Assembly (NCBI RefSeq): GCF_001467535.1
Contig: NZ_LNZC01000012.1
Location: forward strand, 366,379 to 430,378
DNA: 64,000 nt
Direction of reading: 5' to 3'
From: Legionella worsleiensis
GTDB taxonomy: Bacteria > Pseudomonadota > Gammaproteobacteria > Legionellales > Legionellaceae
Made by a program: the position numbers and the translations under genes. Under the pieces are notes generated by a model. The model made no database searches. It was given only the letters and a program-made list of their open reading frames with translations, and was not told the DNA's origin. Numbering within the stretch: the stretch's first letter is position 1; every line of letters starts with the position of its first letter. This document shows, in pieces, positions 47,458-57,114 of the stretch.

Positions 47458-47523
47458 ATGGTTTATGTATGGAGTTATCTTATCATAATTCATTCATTGC
47501 AATCGACTGTATCGAGATGAGTG

Positions 47524-47697
47524 CAGGGTAAACGCATCTAAACGTATTATCTAAGACCAAGACGCCTACGTTCTGCGCTTTATGCGCAGAATCCAGATCT
47601 TTGCCTGCACTAAGATCGCATGGATCCTGCGCATAAAGCGCAGGACGTAGGCAAAAGGGTGGAGATTTATGTTCATAATTTAGATGCGTTTGCCCTG
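47524..47697. mobile_element. MITE with 19-bp terminal inverted repeats and 10-bp target duplication
   Basis: 174 bp. Ends CAGGGTAAACGCATCTAAA (47524) and the inverse of CAGGGCAAACGCATCTAAA (to 47697) differ at one of 19 positions. Both sides carry GAGATGAGTG (47514-47523 and 47698-47707), a 10-bp target duplication. Inside, two 32-bp arms (47564-47595, 47621-47652) are inverted copies, and each contains its own palindrome TTCTGCGC-TTTAT-GCGCAGAA. No transposase is encoded, so it must have been moved by a related IS. A 10-bp duplication would suit the IS4 family, but that is inference. Confidence 0.88.
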
Positions 47698-47732
47698 GAG
47701 ATGAGTGTCTCTGGCATTTATGGTTTATTTAG

Positions 47733-49436
47733 TCACCGCAGTGATGCGCTTTGCTGTATCCTTCCTTCAATCGCTGCGGTGAACGGTTGCGGTAATTTTT
47801 TAATGTAATTAAGCACCGTATCTCTATCACTTTCGCCCTCCTGGATATGAGTTGCTCTTCGCATCACAGAAAAAACCCCACCGCCAGTAGCCAGGAAATT
47901 ATTGGTGGCAATACTGTAGATTTTATTTTTTTGCAGAGGTTTATTGTGATGCAGCAGACTAGTTATTCTGTGCCCTACAGGTTTGGCGGGATCATAAATA
48001 CAGGTCAGCCCTGAGATTTGCAGAATGTTGTCATACGATCCCATCCATTGTTGTTCCAAAAGATCATAGAGATCCTGCCCGGTGAGCGTTACTTTGACCA
48101 CGCCGTTTCCAAAAGGAAGGACCGCATAAATATGCCCCCAATTGACCGTTCCTTGCGGCAGATCATCACGCATACTGCTTGGATTGGTCATTCCTATATC
48201 GGCATTCATTTCCGTTTTAAACGCATCGGCTATTAAGTTACCCAAGCCCGATTCTCCAGCAGTGTTTTGATTTCTTGATATATTATTTTGAGCGACTCCT
48301 ACAAAACCAGAAACAATAGGCTCTACCGCATCTTCGGCCAGTTTCACTAATTGGAGCGCTGTCGTATCGGGATGGGTTCCTGGGTATTTTTGGGCGTGGG
48401 TTGTAATGATTCTGGCGGTTTTGTGACGTACTTTATGCGTTATTGCATCCACCTGCAAAGTCACTTCTGCAAAAGCAACACTGTAGCTGTGAGCCTGAGT
48501 GACCAGAATGTTGACTCCATTACGATTAGGGATGTAGGCATTAAGAAACTGATGAGTATGTCCTGCCATAACCACATCGACATCATCATCTAATTGGTGT
48601 ATCACCTCGTTAATTGCACCAGTAACATCAGAATGAGTTTGGGTATCTCCTGCATAGGGAATCTGGTTGCCTCCTTCATGAATGAGAACAACCACAATCT
48701 CTGCGCCCTGAGCCTTCATTTCGGGAAGATAGTGATTAATGGTTTTGGCCTCATCTAAAAATTGAATTCCTTTGGCATTATCGGGAAACATGGAGTCGGG
48801 GGCATTTTTTAACAGGGCACCGATAAATCCAATATGAATGCCATTAATTTCTTTAATGACATAGGGTGGAAATAAGGTTTTTTTGGTACGTTCATCAACA
48901 ATATTCGCAGAAATATAGGGATAAGCTGCTCCTGGATAATTAGGTAAGGAGATCCAATGGTTCGTTGGCGGATTATCAGTACCGTAGATTAAATCAAACA
49001 GTGCTTTTTGACCTTTATCAAATTCATGATTACCAACCGTAGCAACGACGTTACATAAAGGATTCATCCTGTCTTTGGTATTGCAATGGGTGTTACCTAA
49101 AGTATTAGTAAATAAAATGGTAGGTTCATCATGAAGCAAACCAGAAGAAGGAGGAGATGCACCGACCTGATCGCCCATTATCGTAATTATTGTTCTGTCT
49201 TCCATACCCGATTGAGCTTCTTTGATGTATGCCGCAAGCACCGCTGCTCCGCCTACCGGTTCGTTTTTAACACGTCTTCCTGTACTGATTTGACCATGAA
49301 AATCATTAATTCCTAATAGTTTGATACTGATTAATGTTGATGTTTCTAAAGATTGAGTTGCCGTTGCGTAAGTATGAATAGAAGTGAATATACTAAAAAA
49401 TAAAATCAGTATGTGAAAAAACTGGGTAAAAAACAT
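47733..49436 (-). CDS. 5'-nucleotidase/UDP-sugar hydrolase (UshA-like)
   Basis: 567 residues. Signal peptide 1-26, then a calcineurin-like metallophosphatase domain: LLGINDFHGQI (D, H), GDQVGASPPS, TVGNHEFD, VVLIHEGG, MAGHTHQF. The C-terminal nucleotidase domain (about 380-565) has ESGLGNLIADAF, INPSS-like TNPSSMRDD and the substrate-binding AVLPFGN. It would act in the periplasm on nucleotides or UDP-sugars. Close to but separate from dotB. Confidence 0.88.
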   Translation of the reverse strand: MFFTQFFHILILFFSIFTSIHTYATATQSLETSTLISIKLLGINDFHGQISTGRRVKNEPVGGAAVLAAYIKEAQSGMEDRTIITIMGDQVGASPPSSGLLHDEPTILFTNTLGNTHCNTKDRMNPLCNVVATVGNHEFDKGQKALFDLIYGTDNPPTNHWISLPNYPGAAYPYISANIVDERTKKTLFPPYVIKEINGIHIGFIGALLKNAPDSMFPDNAKGIQFLDEAKTINHYLPEMKAQGAEIVVVLIHEGGNQIPYAGDTQTHSDVTGAINEVIHQLDDDVDVVMAGHTHQFLNAYIPNRNGVNILVTQAHSYSVAFAEVTLQVDAITHKVRHKTARIITTHAQKYPGTHPDTTALQLVKLAEDAVEPIVSGFVGVAQNNISRNQNTAGESGLGNLIADAFKTEMNADIGMTNPSSMRDDLPQGTVNWGHIYAVLPFGNGVVKVTLTGQDLYDLLEQQWMGSYDNILQISGLTCIYDPAKPVGHRITSLLHHNKPLQKNKIYSIATNNFLATGGGVFSVMRRATHIQEGESDRDTVLNYIKKLPQPFTAAIEGRIQQSASLR

Positions 49437-49586
49437 GATTTAATCATCCTTCGCTTTATCTGCACGTCCCTATGTTTTGCAGAGGGTAACAAAAGCGAAA
49501 GAAAAATACGACCCAATATGATAAAAGTCTTGTGTGATGGAGGATAGACAGAGCAAAACTCATGCAAGATAAAATGGATCGCTCAA

Positions 49587-50714
49587 TTACTGTTGGTATT
49601 CTTTAGCTCCGGCAATGATCAGCTTATAAACTCGCTCACTGATAATACCTTGTTCAAATTTTGCTTTAGCGTCCCAGGTCATCAGTTGTCCTTTTTGCCT
49701 TACCAGTTTACGGGTGGCAGAAGTCACATCATTGGGATCTCCCTCAAGAAGAATGTCTCTGACTTCTTCATCAAAAACCAGATATTCTCTTAATGCAACC
49801 CGTTTATCATCAACGGTTGGAACCAGTTTTTGCCAAATACACAACCTGATGGTTTCCAGAATATCAATAGTTCTTCCTAACCGTTCTTCACCTGAAAACG
49901 AGGTTACCAGACGACGCATGGTTTCTGCGACTCCTGAAGTATGCAAGGTGGTATAAACTGGGTGTCCAGTCAGAGCGGCCTCTAGTGCAGCACTTATTGT
50001 CTCCGCATCACGACACTCTCCAACCATAATTAAACGGGGTTTTCTTCTTAGTGCATTTCTAACGCCATCCGCAAAGCTGGGTAGATGGCGGGGAATTTCT
50101 GATTGGCTAACTACAGAGGATATGGTTTCAATTTCATCATAAACGAATTCAATTGGTGATTCGTAAGTCAGTACCTTACGGTTGGAATCCGCAGTCTCAA
50201 TTAATTCACGAATGATTGAAGCCAATAGTGTTGATTTTCCAGAGCCCGTTGCTCCGGTAATAAACACAATACCTTCCTGGGGCGCAATTGCTTCAAGTAT
50301 AGAATCTGGAAGATTCATGCTGCTCAGATTAGGGGGCGTAGTTGGAATAGTTCTTAAAGTCAGCTGAATGGCATCATGTCCCTCAACCAAACAGGCAGTA
50401 CCATTAACCCTGTAGCGGTAACGAACGCCACGGTTTGGGCGAAATTCGTAATGGGTGTCTATGTCTTTGCCTGATAACAGTTGAGTAGTCGCATTGGGGC
50501 CATAGATGGCGTTAATCAAGTCGCCTAATTCGGTGTTTGATAAGCGTCTGTTCGTTATGCGGAGTAATTTCCCATAAACTTCCGCATAAATGGGTTCACC
50601 AGTTTGAATGGTAATATCCGATGCGTTCAAACGCTCCGCATGCTCCAGCATTCTGTCCATAAACACTGGGGTAAAGCGGGTCGGTTCGTCAGGCATTAAA
50701 TTGATGTTAGTCAT
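49587..50714 (-). CDS. dotB: Dot/Icm ATPase DotB
   Basis: 375 residues (usual about 377). A PilT-like secretion ATPase: N-terminal PAS-like domain, Walker A FITGATGSGKSTLLAS, Asp box TYESPIEFVYDE, Walker B PRLIMVGECRDAETI, His box GHPVYTTLHTSGVAET. It forms hexamers that dock on DotO to energise effector export. It follows dotC after nine bases in a leftward dotD-dotC-dotB operon. Confidence 0.97.
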   Translation of the reverse strand: MTNINLMPDEPTRFTPVFMDRMLEHAERLNASDITIQTGEPIYAEVYGKLLRITNRRLSNTELGDLINAIYGPNATTQLLSGKDIDTHYEFRPNRGVRYRYRVNGTACLVEGHDAIQLTLRTIPTTPPNLSSMNLPDSILEAIAPQEGIVFITGATGSGKSTLLASIIRELIETADSNRKVLTYESPIEFVYDEIETISSVVSQSEIPRHLPSFADGVRNALRRKPRLIMVGECRDAETISAALEAALTGHPVYTTLHTSGVAETMRRLVTSFSGEERLGRTIDILETIRLCIWQKLVPTVDDKRVALREYLVFDEEVRDILLEGDPNDVTSATRKLVRQKGQLMTWDAKAKFEQGIISERVYKLIIAGAKEYQQ

Positions 50715-50723
50715 AATTTATCA

Positions 50724-51638
50724 TTAATTAACTGGTGCTATGGTGGGCTGCCAGGATTTATTCGTTATGATAATTTTAGACTGACTGGCAATTTTTTCCA
50801 TATTTTTAAACTGTTCCAGCGCATTTTCATCTTTGGCAACGGCGGCTTTCCATTCGTTACTGTTCACATTCAGTGCTGGCAATGCAGTAATTCTTAAGAC
50901 TCGGTCATCAATATGGATTTCAGAACCATCGCCGGTGACGCCCAGATCCGTGTGAGATACGTAAGGAGGGGTTACCATGTTCATGGCGAGCAGTTTTCTG
51001 TAGAGGATCATGCCACCAAAATCTTCTTTGATTCTGGCAATGTTTTCCTCAAGAATGGTATTGGCTTGTTCTATACCATTTTTCCATCCTTTTGCAGTAT
51101 AAATGCACCATAATTCTTTCTCTGCTTTGGTTTTAGGGAGCAATGTAGAATTGGGTGCTTCAGGTTTCACATAGTCCATCCATAAATACTGACGCCAGGT
51201 AGGCGGAGTGGTGATGAAGTGTGCCTGTTTGGATACTTTATAGGTTCTGTCTGAAACCCTTATGCTTTGTGCATCAGCCAGGTTCAGGGTGTTTCTGCCT
51301 TCAAGCAGTACAGGTGGCAATATATTATGTTCGAGAACCAGAGAATTAAAATCATAAATGGTATCCAGATTTCTTGCTTGTTTTGTTAAATCCTCGTCAA
51401 TGATTTTTGCTCGCCAGGCTAATCCCGCTTGGGCACCGAGACTTAAGGCAACGTCCTTAAGAGCCATTTCGCGGATTTTACTCATCTTTTTCTTGGACTG
51501 AACTCGAGTGTACTGAGAGTTGGCCATGGATTGAATCCCTGCTAACGAGCCTGTATCGCCCATATTAGTACGGGATGAAGTACAGGAAATCAGCAAGGCT
51601 GATACTAAGATAGTGACACTAGGAATAAATTTTGGCAT
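50724..51638 (-). CDS. dotC: Dot/Icm outer-membrane lipoprotein DotC
   Basis: 304 residues from the ATG at 51638 (MPKFIPSVTILVSALLISC), matching the known size of about 303. A longer frame to 51707 is unlikely, as it would run through dotD. The signal peptide ends in a lipobox with Cys after LLIS. It works with DotD to bring DotH to the outer membrane in the core complex. Its first bases overlap the end of dotD by 20 bp. Confidence 0.95.
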   Translation of the reverse strand: MPKFIPSVTILVSALLISCTSSRTNMGDTGSLAGIQSMANSQYTRVQSKKKMSKIREMALKDVALSLGAQAGLAWRAKIIDEDLTKQARNLDTIYDFNSLVLEHNILPPVLLEGRNTLNLADAQSIRVSDRTYKVSKQAHFITTPPTWRQYLWMDYVKPEAPNSTLLPKTKAEKELWCIYTAKGWKNGIEQANTILEENIARIKEDFGGMILYRKLLAMNMVTPPYVSHTDLGVTGDGSEIHIDDRVLRITALPALNVNSNEWKAAVAKDENALEQFKNMEKIASQSKIIITNKSWQPTIAPVN

Positions 51639-52101
51639 AGCGCAATTCAACAACCTGACTGTTAGGATATACATGAATATTGGCTTTTTTACCTGCCTGG
51701 TAGTCAATATTACGAAGTAATTCTGCCAAGCTTACGTCTTTTAAGCTTAGGCTTATTAATACTGGAACTGCCGGAACCTGCCCGAGCACACGCAATTTAA
51801 AATGAGCGGCTTTGGCAACTCGAGCAGTGAGCTCTTCAATAGGGCCTGACCAGTCCACACTGGCTCTGGCTTGCATGTTATACGCATTGGGTATGGTGAG
51901 TGTGTTGTCTTTACCGGGCGGGGTAATTACTTTTTCAATTCGCGCCATTTCCAGCATTGAATCGCTAACCGATACGGCTGCTTCTGCCAGTTTGATCGTG
52001 GCATCATCGCTGGGATTATTCACCGGCGGTTTTCTCAATGTACCGGCACAGCCTGTAAGCATGGCTGCCGCAATAAACATAATGACAATTTTATTGTTCA
52101 T
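51619..52101 (-). CDS. dotD: Dot/Icm outer-membrane lipoprotein DotD
   Basis: 160 residues (usual about 163). Signal peptide with lipobox LTGC at residues 15-18, a linker, and a C-terminal secretin-N0-like domain (about 75-155, HFKLRVLGQVPAVPVLISLS, then SLAELLRNIDYQAGKK). It heads the leftward operon dotD-dotC-dotB, preserved in all Legionella with Dot/Icm. Confidence 0.95.
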   Translation of the reverse strand: MNNKIVIMFIAAAMLTGCAGTLRKPPVNNPSDDATIKLAEAAVSVSDSMLEMARIEKVITPPGKDNTLTIPNAYNMQARASVDWSGPIEELTARVAKAAHFKLRVLGQVPAVPVLISLSLKDVSLAELLRNIDYQAGKKANIHVYPNSQVVELRYAKIYS

Positions 52102-52175
52102 TTAATGTTCTTTAATGTCTAGGAGTATTGGTTTGATTGAAACAGGAGCCAAGCTCCTTGTCAAGATATAGTTAT

Positions 52176-52721
52176 TCAGAGTTTTTGAAATAAGCCAAAT
52201 ATAACCTGACCTGCCTGTTTTAATTTCACCTGGTGCCAGTATTGTTCATCCAGCTCAGTTGCTGTTGATGATTCAATATATACAAGGCCGCCGGGGGGAA
52301 GAAGTTGTTTTTGTCTGATGAGTTCCATGCATTGGGGAATGTAGTTTTTGGCAAAGGGTGGATCCAGAAAAATAACATCAAACTGTTCAGTACACTGGTT
52401 CAAATAGGATAATGCATCAGTTTTAATCAGTTTCAAACTGGGATGATTCAGTTGCGATAGTGTTTGGCGAAGACTGGCATGAGCAATGGGTGATTGCTCA
52501 ACAAATACCACCTTTGCTGCGCCTCGGGAAAAGGCTTCCAGGCCTAAAGCGCCGCTACCTGCAAATGCATCCAGGCAGCGTGCTTCTTTAATGTCCATCA
52601 TGAGCCAGTTGAACAGAGTTTCCCTGACCCTATCAGGGGTTGGTCTTAAGCCTTCAACCTCGGGAAACTGGATTTTCTTTCCTCTGAATTGACCACCAAT
52701 AATGCGAATACTGTGTTTCAA
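52176..52721 (-). CDS. rsmD: 16S rRNA (guanine-N2-966) methyltransferase
   Basis: 181 residues. It begins IRIIGGQFRGKKIQFPEVEG-LRPTPDRVRETLFNWL, the RsmD start. SAM-binding motif I is CLDAFAGSGALGLEAFSRGA, and the catalytic DPPF is in VIFLDPPFAKNY. It methylates G966 of 16S rRNA. In many gammaproteobacteria it neighbours ftsY, as it does here after the M16 genes. Confidence 0.93.
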   Translation of the reverse strand: MKHSIRIIGGQFRGKKIQFPEVEGLRPTPDRVRETLFNWLMMDIKEARCLDAFAGSGALGLEAFSRGAAKVVFVEQSPIAHASLRQTLSQLNHPSLKLIKTDALSYLNQCTEQFDVIFLDPPFAKNYIPQCMELIRQKQLLPPGGLVYIESSTATELDEQYWHQVKLKQAGQVIFGLFQKL

Positions 52722-54022
52722 GATTGCCCCACTGTGACGAGTAATAGTTTTTCGGGATTGACCTGTTCTTTGAACGCTTGTCTTATCTCTTCATGTGTGA
52801 CTGCGTTGATATGTTGCACATAGGTATCCAGATAATTTTCAGGTAAATTATAAAATGCCATTCGCACTAATAAGCTCGCAATATTACGGTTGCTTGCTAA
52901 AGAGAGAGGGAAGCTTCCGGTCAAGTATTTTTTTGCGGCATCCAGTTCTTTTTTACTTGGGCCATTGGATATAAAACGACTCAAGGTAGTATGAGTGATA
53001 TCCAGGGCATGAGTAGCCTGATCGTTTTTGGTCGATAAACTGATGATAAAAGGACCTTCTCCGGGCATAGGAACAAATTGACTGTCTACCCCATAAGTCA
53101 ACCCCCGTTTTTCTCTAACCTCAGTTCCCAATCGGGAGAGCAAGGTGCCGCCGCCTAAGATATAATTGCCAACGATGAGCGGAAAATAATGAGGATTATG
53201 GTGATCAATGCCCAGCTGACCCAGGCGAACGACGGTTTGTGATGAGGGGAAGGGAATATTGATTTGTTCGGCATTGTGTAACTGATTGGCTTTGGGAATT
53301 GCCGTGGCTGATTTACCTTGAGGCAAATCCTGGGTTAATTGTTCTGCTAATTGATGTGCTTGATGTGGATCAAGGGCTCCGACCATCACCAGAACTGCAT
53401 TATTACTGACGTAATAGTCTTTGTAGAATTGGATAACGTGTTTTTTATGAATGCTGCTTAAGGTTGCAAGGGTACCGTTCACTGGATGTGCGTACGGGTG
53501 ATCCTGATATAAGGTTTTAAAAAAATTAAGACTGGCCACATCATCGGGCGATTCATCAACCTGCTTTATGGCCATTAATTGCTGCTGTTTTGTATCGGCA
53601 AAGGCCTCGTCCGGAAAATCAGGATGATTAATTATCTGGCTGAATGCCAGGGTTGATTGGTGCAAAGCGTCTTGACTGGTCAGCGTTCGTAAGGTGTAGA
53701 CCGCCATATCTCGACTGACCTCAGTATGAAACTGTGCGCCAGTATCAGCCAGGGCTTCGGCTATTTGCGTTGCATTTTTACCGCCGTTACCTTGATTCAG
53801 CAAGTGAGCAGTGAGTGCGCTTAGTCCGTAGTATTGTCCGTCATAAGCTGAACCCGCAGCAAAGGCCATACTGATGTCCAGCATAGGTACTTCCATTGCT
53901 CTATAGAAGACAACCCGTACCCCATTTTTCGTGTGCCATTGTTGTGTTTTAAACGTATTGGCCAAAACATTTTGCCCACACAACACAAGCAAGGCGGAAA
54001 TGAAGACAGTGAACTTTCTCAT
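52718..54022 (-). CDS. M16 peptidase-like protein, non-catalytic partner
   Basis: 434 residues with two M16 half domains and a signal peptide (FISALLVLCGQNVLA). The zinc site HxxEH is missing: the matching position reads LTAHLLNQGN. The rest follows the fold, including YYVSNNAVLVMVGALDP and RGLTYGVDSQF. It overlaps the next-upstream M16 gene by four bases; together they probably form a heterodimer in the periplasm, as in PqqF-like or mitochondrial processing pairs. Confidence 0.85.
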   Translation of the reverse strand: MRKFTVFISALLVLCGQNVLANTFKTQQWHTKNGVRVVFYRAMEVPMLDISMAFAAGSAYDGQYYGLSALTAHLLNQGNGGKNATQIAEALADTGAQFHTEVSRDMAVYTLRTLTSQDALHQSTLAFSQIINHPDFPDEAFADTKQQQLMAIKQVDESPDDVASLNFFKTLYQDHPYAHPVNGTLATLSSIHKKHVIQFYKDYYVSNNAVLVMVGALDPHQAHQLAEQLTQDLPQGKSATAIPKANQLHNAEQINIPFPSSQTVVRLGQLGIDHHNPHYFPLIVGNYILGGGTLLSRLGTEVREKRGLTYGVDSQFVPMPGEGPFIISLSTKNDQATHALDITHTTLSRFISNGPSKKELDAAKKYLTGSFPLSLASNRNIASLLVRMAFYNLPENYLDTYVQHINAVTHEEIRQAFKEQVNPEKLLLVTVGQS

Positions 54023-55344
54023 GATTTGACCTCATTATTAGTCGTGGGCTTTAATTCGGCTTCGGTCATATTCGACTCATTGAAATACCGTTTTGCCGTT
54101 TGTTGAATTTGTTCTGGGGTGATGCTGTTAATTGCTTGAGTATAATTGTTGGCACTTCTCCAGCCTATACCCACTGATTCCAATAAACCCAATTCCATGG
54201 CTTGACCGAAAATAGAATCTTTTTCAAAAGTTTTTTGCGCAATGATTTGATTTTTTATTCGTTTTAGCTCCTTTTCGCTTATTGGGGTATTTTTTAGCGA
54301 ATTGACTTCGGCAAGAAGGCCTTTTTTGACATCAGTTATTTGGGAATTTTGGCTGGGGGCGCCATACATGATGAATTGTGTTTCATATCGTGCATACAGG
54401 TTATAGTAGACGTCAGCACCAGTTGCAATGCGGCTTCCTTTAATCAAATTTTTTGTGAAACGTGCACTGTCACCAGCATCGAGAATACCTGCAATCAGTT
54501 CGAGAGCATAAGGTTCCCAAGTAGTGCGAGCGGTTTTGACGCTGGGTACCGTGAATCCCATCATATAGAGTGGCAATTGAGCTGGTGCCTCTATGACTAT
54601 GGATTTCTTACCCAGGGCAGGTGGTTCTTTTTGTGGTTTTCTTTCTGCAATCGCCTTTTTGGTAATAGGGCCAAAATACTGCTTGGCGAGGGCATGAACC
54701 TGTTCTGGATTTACATCGCCAACGACCACCAGAACGGCATTATTGGGTGCGTAATAGGCTTCGTACCATTTTTTCAGATCGTCTACCTGCATTTGTTGCA
54801 GTATATTCATCCAACCAATCACGGGATGATTATAGGGGGCTGTCAGATGGGCAGTTGCCAAAAAACGTTCAAAGGTTAATGCTTGGGGATTATCATCGGT
54901 ACGCAGACGACGCTCCTCTTGGATTACCTTAATTTCTTTGGCAAATTCATTGGCATCAAGAAGCAAATGAGTCATTCGGTCTGCTTCCAGCTCGAAACTG
55001 ATTGCCAGCCTTGAGGCATCTATTTTTTCAAAATAAGCTGTAAAGTCGTTATTGGTGAAGGCATTTTCTTGGCCGCCCTGTGCCGCAATTGTTTGGGAAA
55101 ATACGCCTTGAGGGAATTTTTTGGTGCCTTTGAACATCATATGTTCAATTGCATGCGATACTCCGGTTAGCTCACCCGGTTCATCGGCAGAGCCCACGTT
55201 ATACCAAATCATCGAAACGGCGATGGGTGCACGGTGATCTTCCTTAACCAATACTTTTAATCCATTATTCAGGATATACTCTTGTACTTGGCTAAAGGTC
55301 TGGCAAGATAGTACCATAAGCAAGGTAATAAGTATTTTGCGCAT
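54019..55344 (-). CDS. M16 zinc peptidase, catalytic partner
   Basis: 441 residues. Signal peptide about 1-18; the inverted zinc motif is intact as VSHAIEHMMFKGTKKFP (HAIEH). The second glutamate ligand lies about 75 residues later (SFELEADRMTH or AKEIKVIQEERR). It contains the usual YYAPNNAVLVVVGDVNP. Probably a periplasmic peptidase that works with the inactive protein encoded downstream. Confidence 0.88.
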   Translation of the reverse strand: MRKILITLLMVLSCQTFSQVQEYILNNGLKVLVKEDHRAPIAVSMIWYNVGSADEPGELTGVSHAIEHMMFKGTKKFPQGVFSQTIAAQGGQENAFTNNDFTAYFEKIDASRLAISFELEADRMTHLLLDANEFAKEIKVIQEERRLRTDDNPQALTFERFLATAHLTAPYNHPVIGWMNILQQMQVDDLKKWYEAYYAPNNAVLVVVGDVNPEQVHALAKQYFGPITKKAIAERKPQKEPPALGKKSIVIEAPAQLPLYMMGFTVPSVKTARTTWEPYALELIAGILDAGDSARFTKNLIKGSRIATGADVYYNLYARYETQFIMYGAPSQNSQITDVKKGLLAEVNSLKNTPISEKELKRIKNQIIAQKTFEKDSIFGQAMELGLLESVGIGWRSANNYTQAINSITPEQIQQTAKRYFNESNMTEAELKPTTNNEVKS

Positions 55345-55406
55345 AAATTAACCTCAAAGCGAAAAAGCTGATAGAATTTCATATTTCTCGGGAATTGTAC
55401 ACTAAA

Positions 55407-56477
55407 ATGATTAAATGGTTTAAACGAAATCAAGATTCAGTACCTGTTGAGGCAACTGAACAACATAATACACCGGTTACAGACAACGCAGAAATTCCGG
55501 TTCATGAGGATATTGACGCCGTTGAGGTCGAGGAATCATCTCTCAAAGAGAGTCTTTTTGTGCGTTTCAAGCGGGGCTTGAGTAAAACACGCCACCAGCT
55601 CGGTGATGGTATCGGTCGTCTTTTACTGGGAAAAAAAGAAATCAATCCTGATTTGCTAGACGAGTTGGAAACCTTGTTAATCAGTGCAGATTTAGGAATA
55701 GACACGACTCAGGCTGTTTTGAAACACATTACGGATGGTTTGGAACGAAAACAATTATCCGATGGTAATGCAGTCTATCAGGCTTTAAAAGGGCACTTAC
55801 AGACTATTCTGGAGCAAGAGCAACAGCCTTTAACCTTACAAACCCCCGATCACTCTCCTTTTGTACTGTTAATGGTGGGCGTTAACGGCGCAGGTAAAAC
55901 AACCACTATAGGCAAGCTGGCAAAACAATTTCAAAGTCAAGGCAAAAAAGTCATGTTAGCTGCTGGCGATACCTTCAGGGCAGCTGCAGTAGAGCAATTG
56001 CATGTTTGGGGGGAGAGGAATGATATTCCTGTTATTGCCCAACATACCGGCGCTGACAGTGCTTCGGTAATTTTTGATGCGCTGCAGGCGGCAAAGGCTC
56101 GTAAAGTGGATGTGTTGATTGCAGATACCGCAGGTCGTCTTCATACACAAAACAATTTGATGGAAGAGTTAAAGAAGGTCAAACGAGTACTGCAGAAAAT
56201 TGATCCTCAAGCACCTCATGAAATAATGCTGGTTCTGGATGCAAGCATAGGGCAAAATGCATTGAATCAGGCACGTCAGTTTCATGAAGCGGTGCACGTC
56301 ACAGGAATTACCATGACCAAACTGGATGGAACCGCTAAAGGCGGAATATTATTTGCCATAGCTAATGATTTGGGGATACCATTTCGTTATCTAGGTGTTG
56401 GGGAGGGCATAGAAGATTTACGGCCCTTTAATGCAGCGCAATTTGTCGGTGCACTATTCAATGATGATCACATTTGA
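55407..56477 (+). CDS. ftsY: Signal recognition particle receptor FtsY
   Basis: 356 residues from ATG 55407 (MIKWFKRNQ). An acidic N-terminal A domain (about 10-50), then N domain, then SRP GTPase G domain: LLMVGVNGAGKTTTIGKLAKQ (G1), DTFRAAAVEQL, DTAGRLHTQNNLMEEL (G3), TKLDGTAKGG (G4). It docks SRP-ribosome complexes at the membrane. Its last 14 bases overlap the ftsE start. Confidence 0.95.
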   Translation: MIKWFKRNQDSVPVEATEQHNTPVTDNAEIPVHEDIDAVEVEESSLKESLFVRFKRGLSKTRHQLGDGIGRLLLGKKEINPDLLDELETLLISADLGIDTTQAVLKHITDGLERKQLSDGNAVYQALKGHLQTILEQEQQPLTLQTPDHSPFVLLMVGVNGAGKTTTIGKLAKQFQSQGKKVMLAAGDTFRAAAVEQLHVWGERNDIPVIAQHTGADSASVIFDALQAAKARKVDVLIADTAGRLHTQNNLMEELKKVKRVLQKIDPQAPHEIMLVLDASIGQNALNQARQFHEAVHVTGITMTKLDGTAKGGILFAIANDLGIPFRYLGVGEGIEDLRPFNAAQFVGALFNDDHI

Positions 56478-57114
56478 CCAAGTTACTAAACGTTATCCGG
56501 GCGGCTTCGAGGCATTAAGCCAGGTCAGTTTTGCAATGCAAAAAGGCGAAATGGCCTTTCTGACCGGCCATTCTGGCGCAGGAAAAAGTACTTTTCTCAA
56601 GTTAATCGCTTTACTGGAATGGCCTACCTCCGGTCAATTAACCGTAAATGGCCTGAAATTAAATCAACTCAAAAAAAGAGACGTTGCTGCGCACCGCAGT
56701 CATTTGGGAATTACTTTTCAATCCCCTCATTTGCTCAATGACCGCACTGTGTTTGATAATGTTGCCCTGCCGCTCCAAATTCAGGGGATGCCCTATCCAA
56801 TGATTGCCAAACGAGTGCATGCGGCCCTGGATATGGTTGGATTGTTAAGTAAAGAAAAAATGGCGCCAGCTCATCTTTCAGGAGGTGAACAACAGCGAGT
56901 AGGGATTGCTCGAGCAGTGGTTCACAAACCGGCTTTATTATTGGCTGATGAGCCCACAGGAAATCTTGATCCTAAATTGTCTTCTGAAATTATGTCTCTT
57001 TTTGAGCAGTTTAATCAGGTTGGGGTAAGCATTTTGATTGCTACTCATGATTTGGCTCTGATTGCCGGAATGAAGCATCGTATCATCATGCTCAAGGGAG
57101 GAAGACTGTGTTAA
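56464..57114 (+). CDS. ftsE: Cell division ATP-binding protein FtsE
   Basis: 216 residues from ATG 56464 (MITFDQVTKRYPGG); the ATG one codon earlier is also possible. ABC ATPase: Walker A LTGHSGAGKSTFLKL, Q-loop FQSPHLL, signature LSGGEQQRVGIAR, Walker B PALLLADEPTGNLD, H-loop ATHD. With FtsX it controls septal peptidoglycan hydrolases. The start lies inside ftsY and the end overlaps ftsX. Confidence 0.95.
   Translation: MITFDQVTKRYPGGFEALSQVSFAMQKGEMAFLTGHSGAGKSTFLKLIALLEWPTSGQLTVNGLKLNQLKKRDVAAHRSHLGITFQSPHLLNDRTVFDNVALPLQIQGMPYPMIAKRVHAALDMVGLLSKEKMAPAHLSGGEQQRVGIARAVVHKPALLLADEPTGNLDPKLSSEIMSLFEQFNQVGVSILIATHDLALIAGMKHRIIMLKGGRLC

Noticed and set aside
47620-47808. Short plus-strand ORF of 62 codons
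   Set aside because: It lies mostly within the MITE and the end of the nucleotidase gene; no ribosome site or family likeness.
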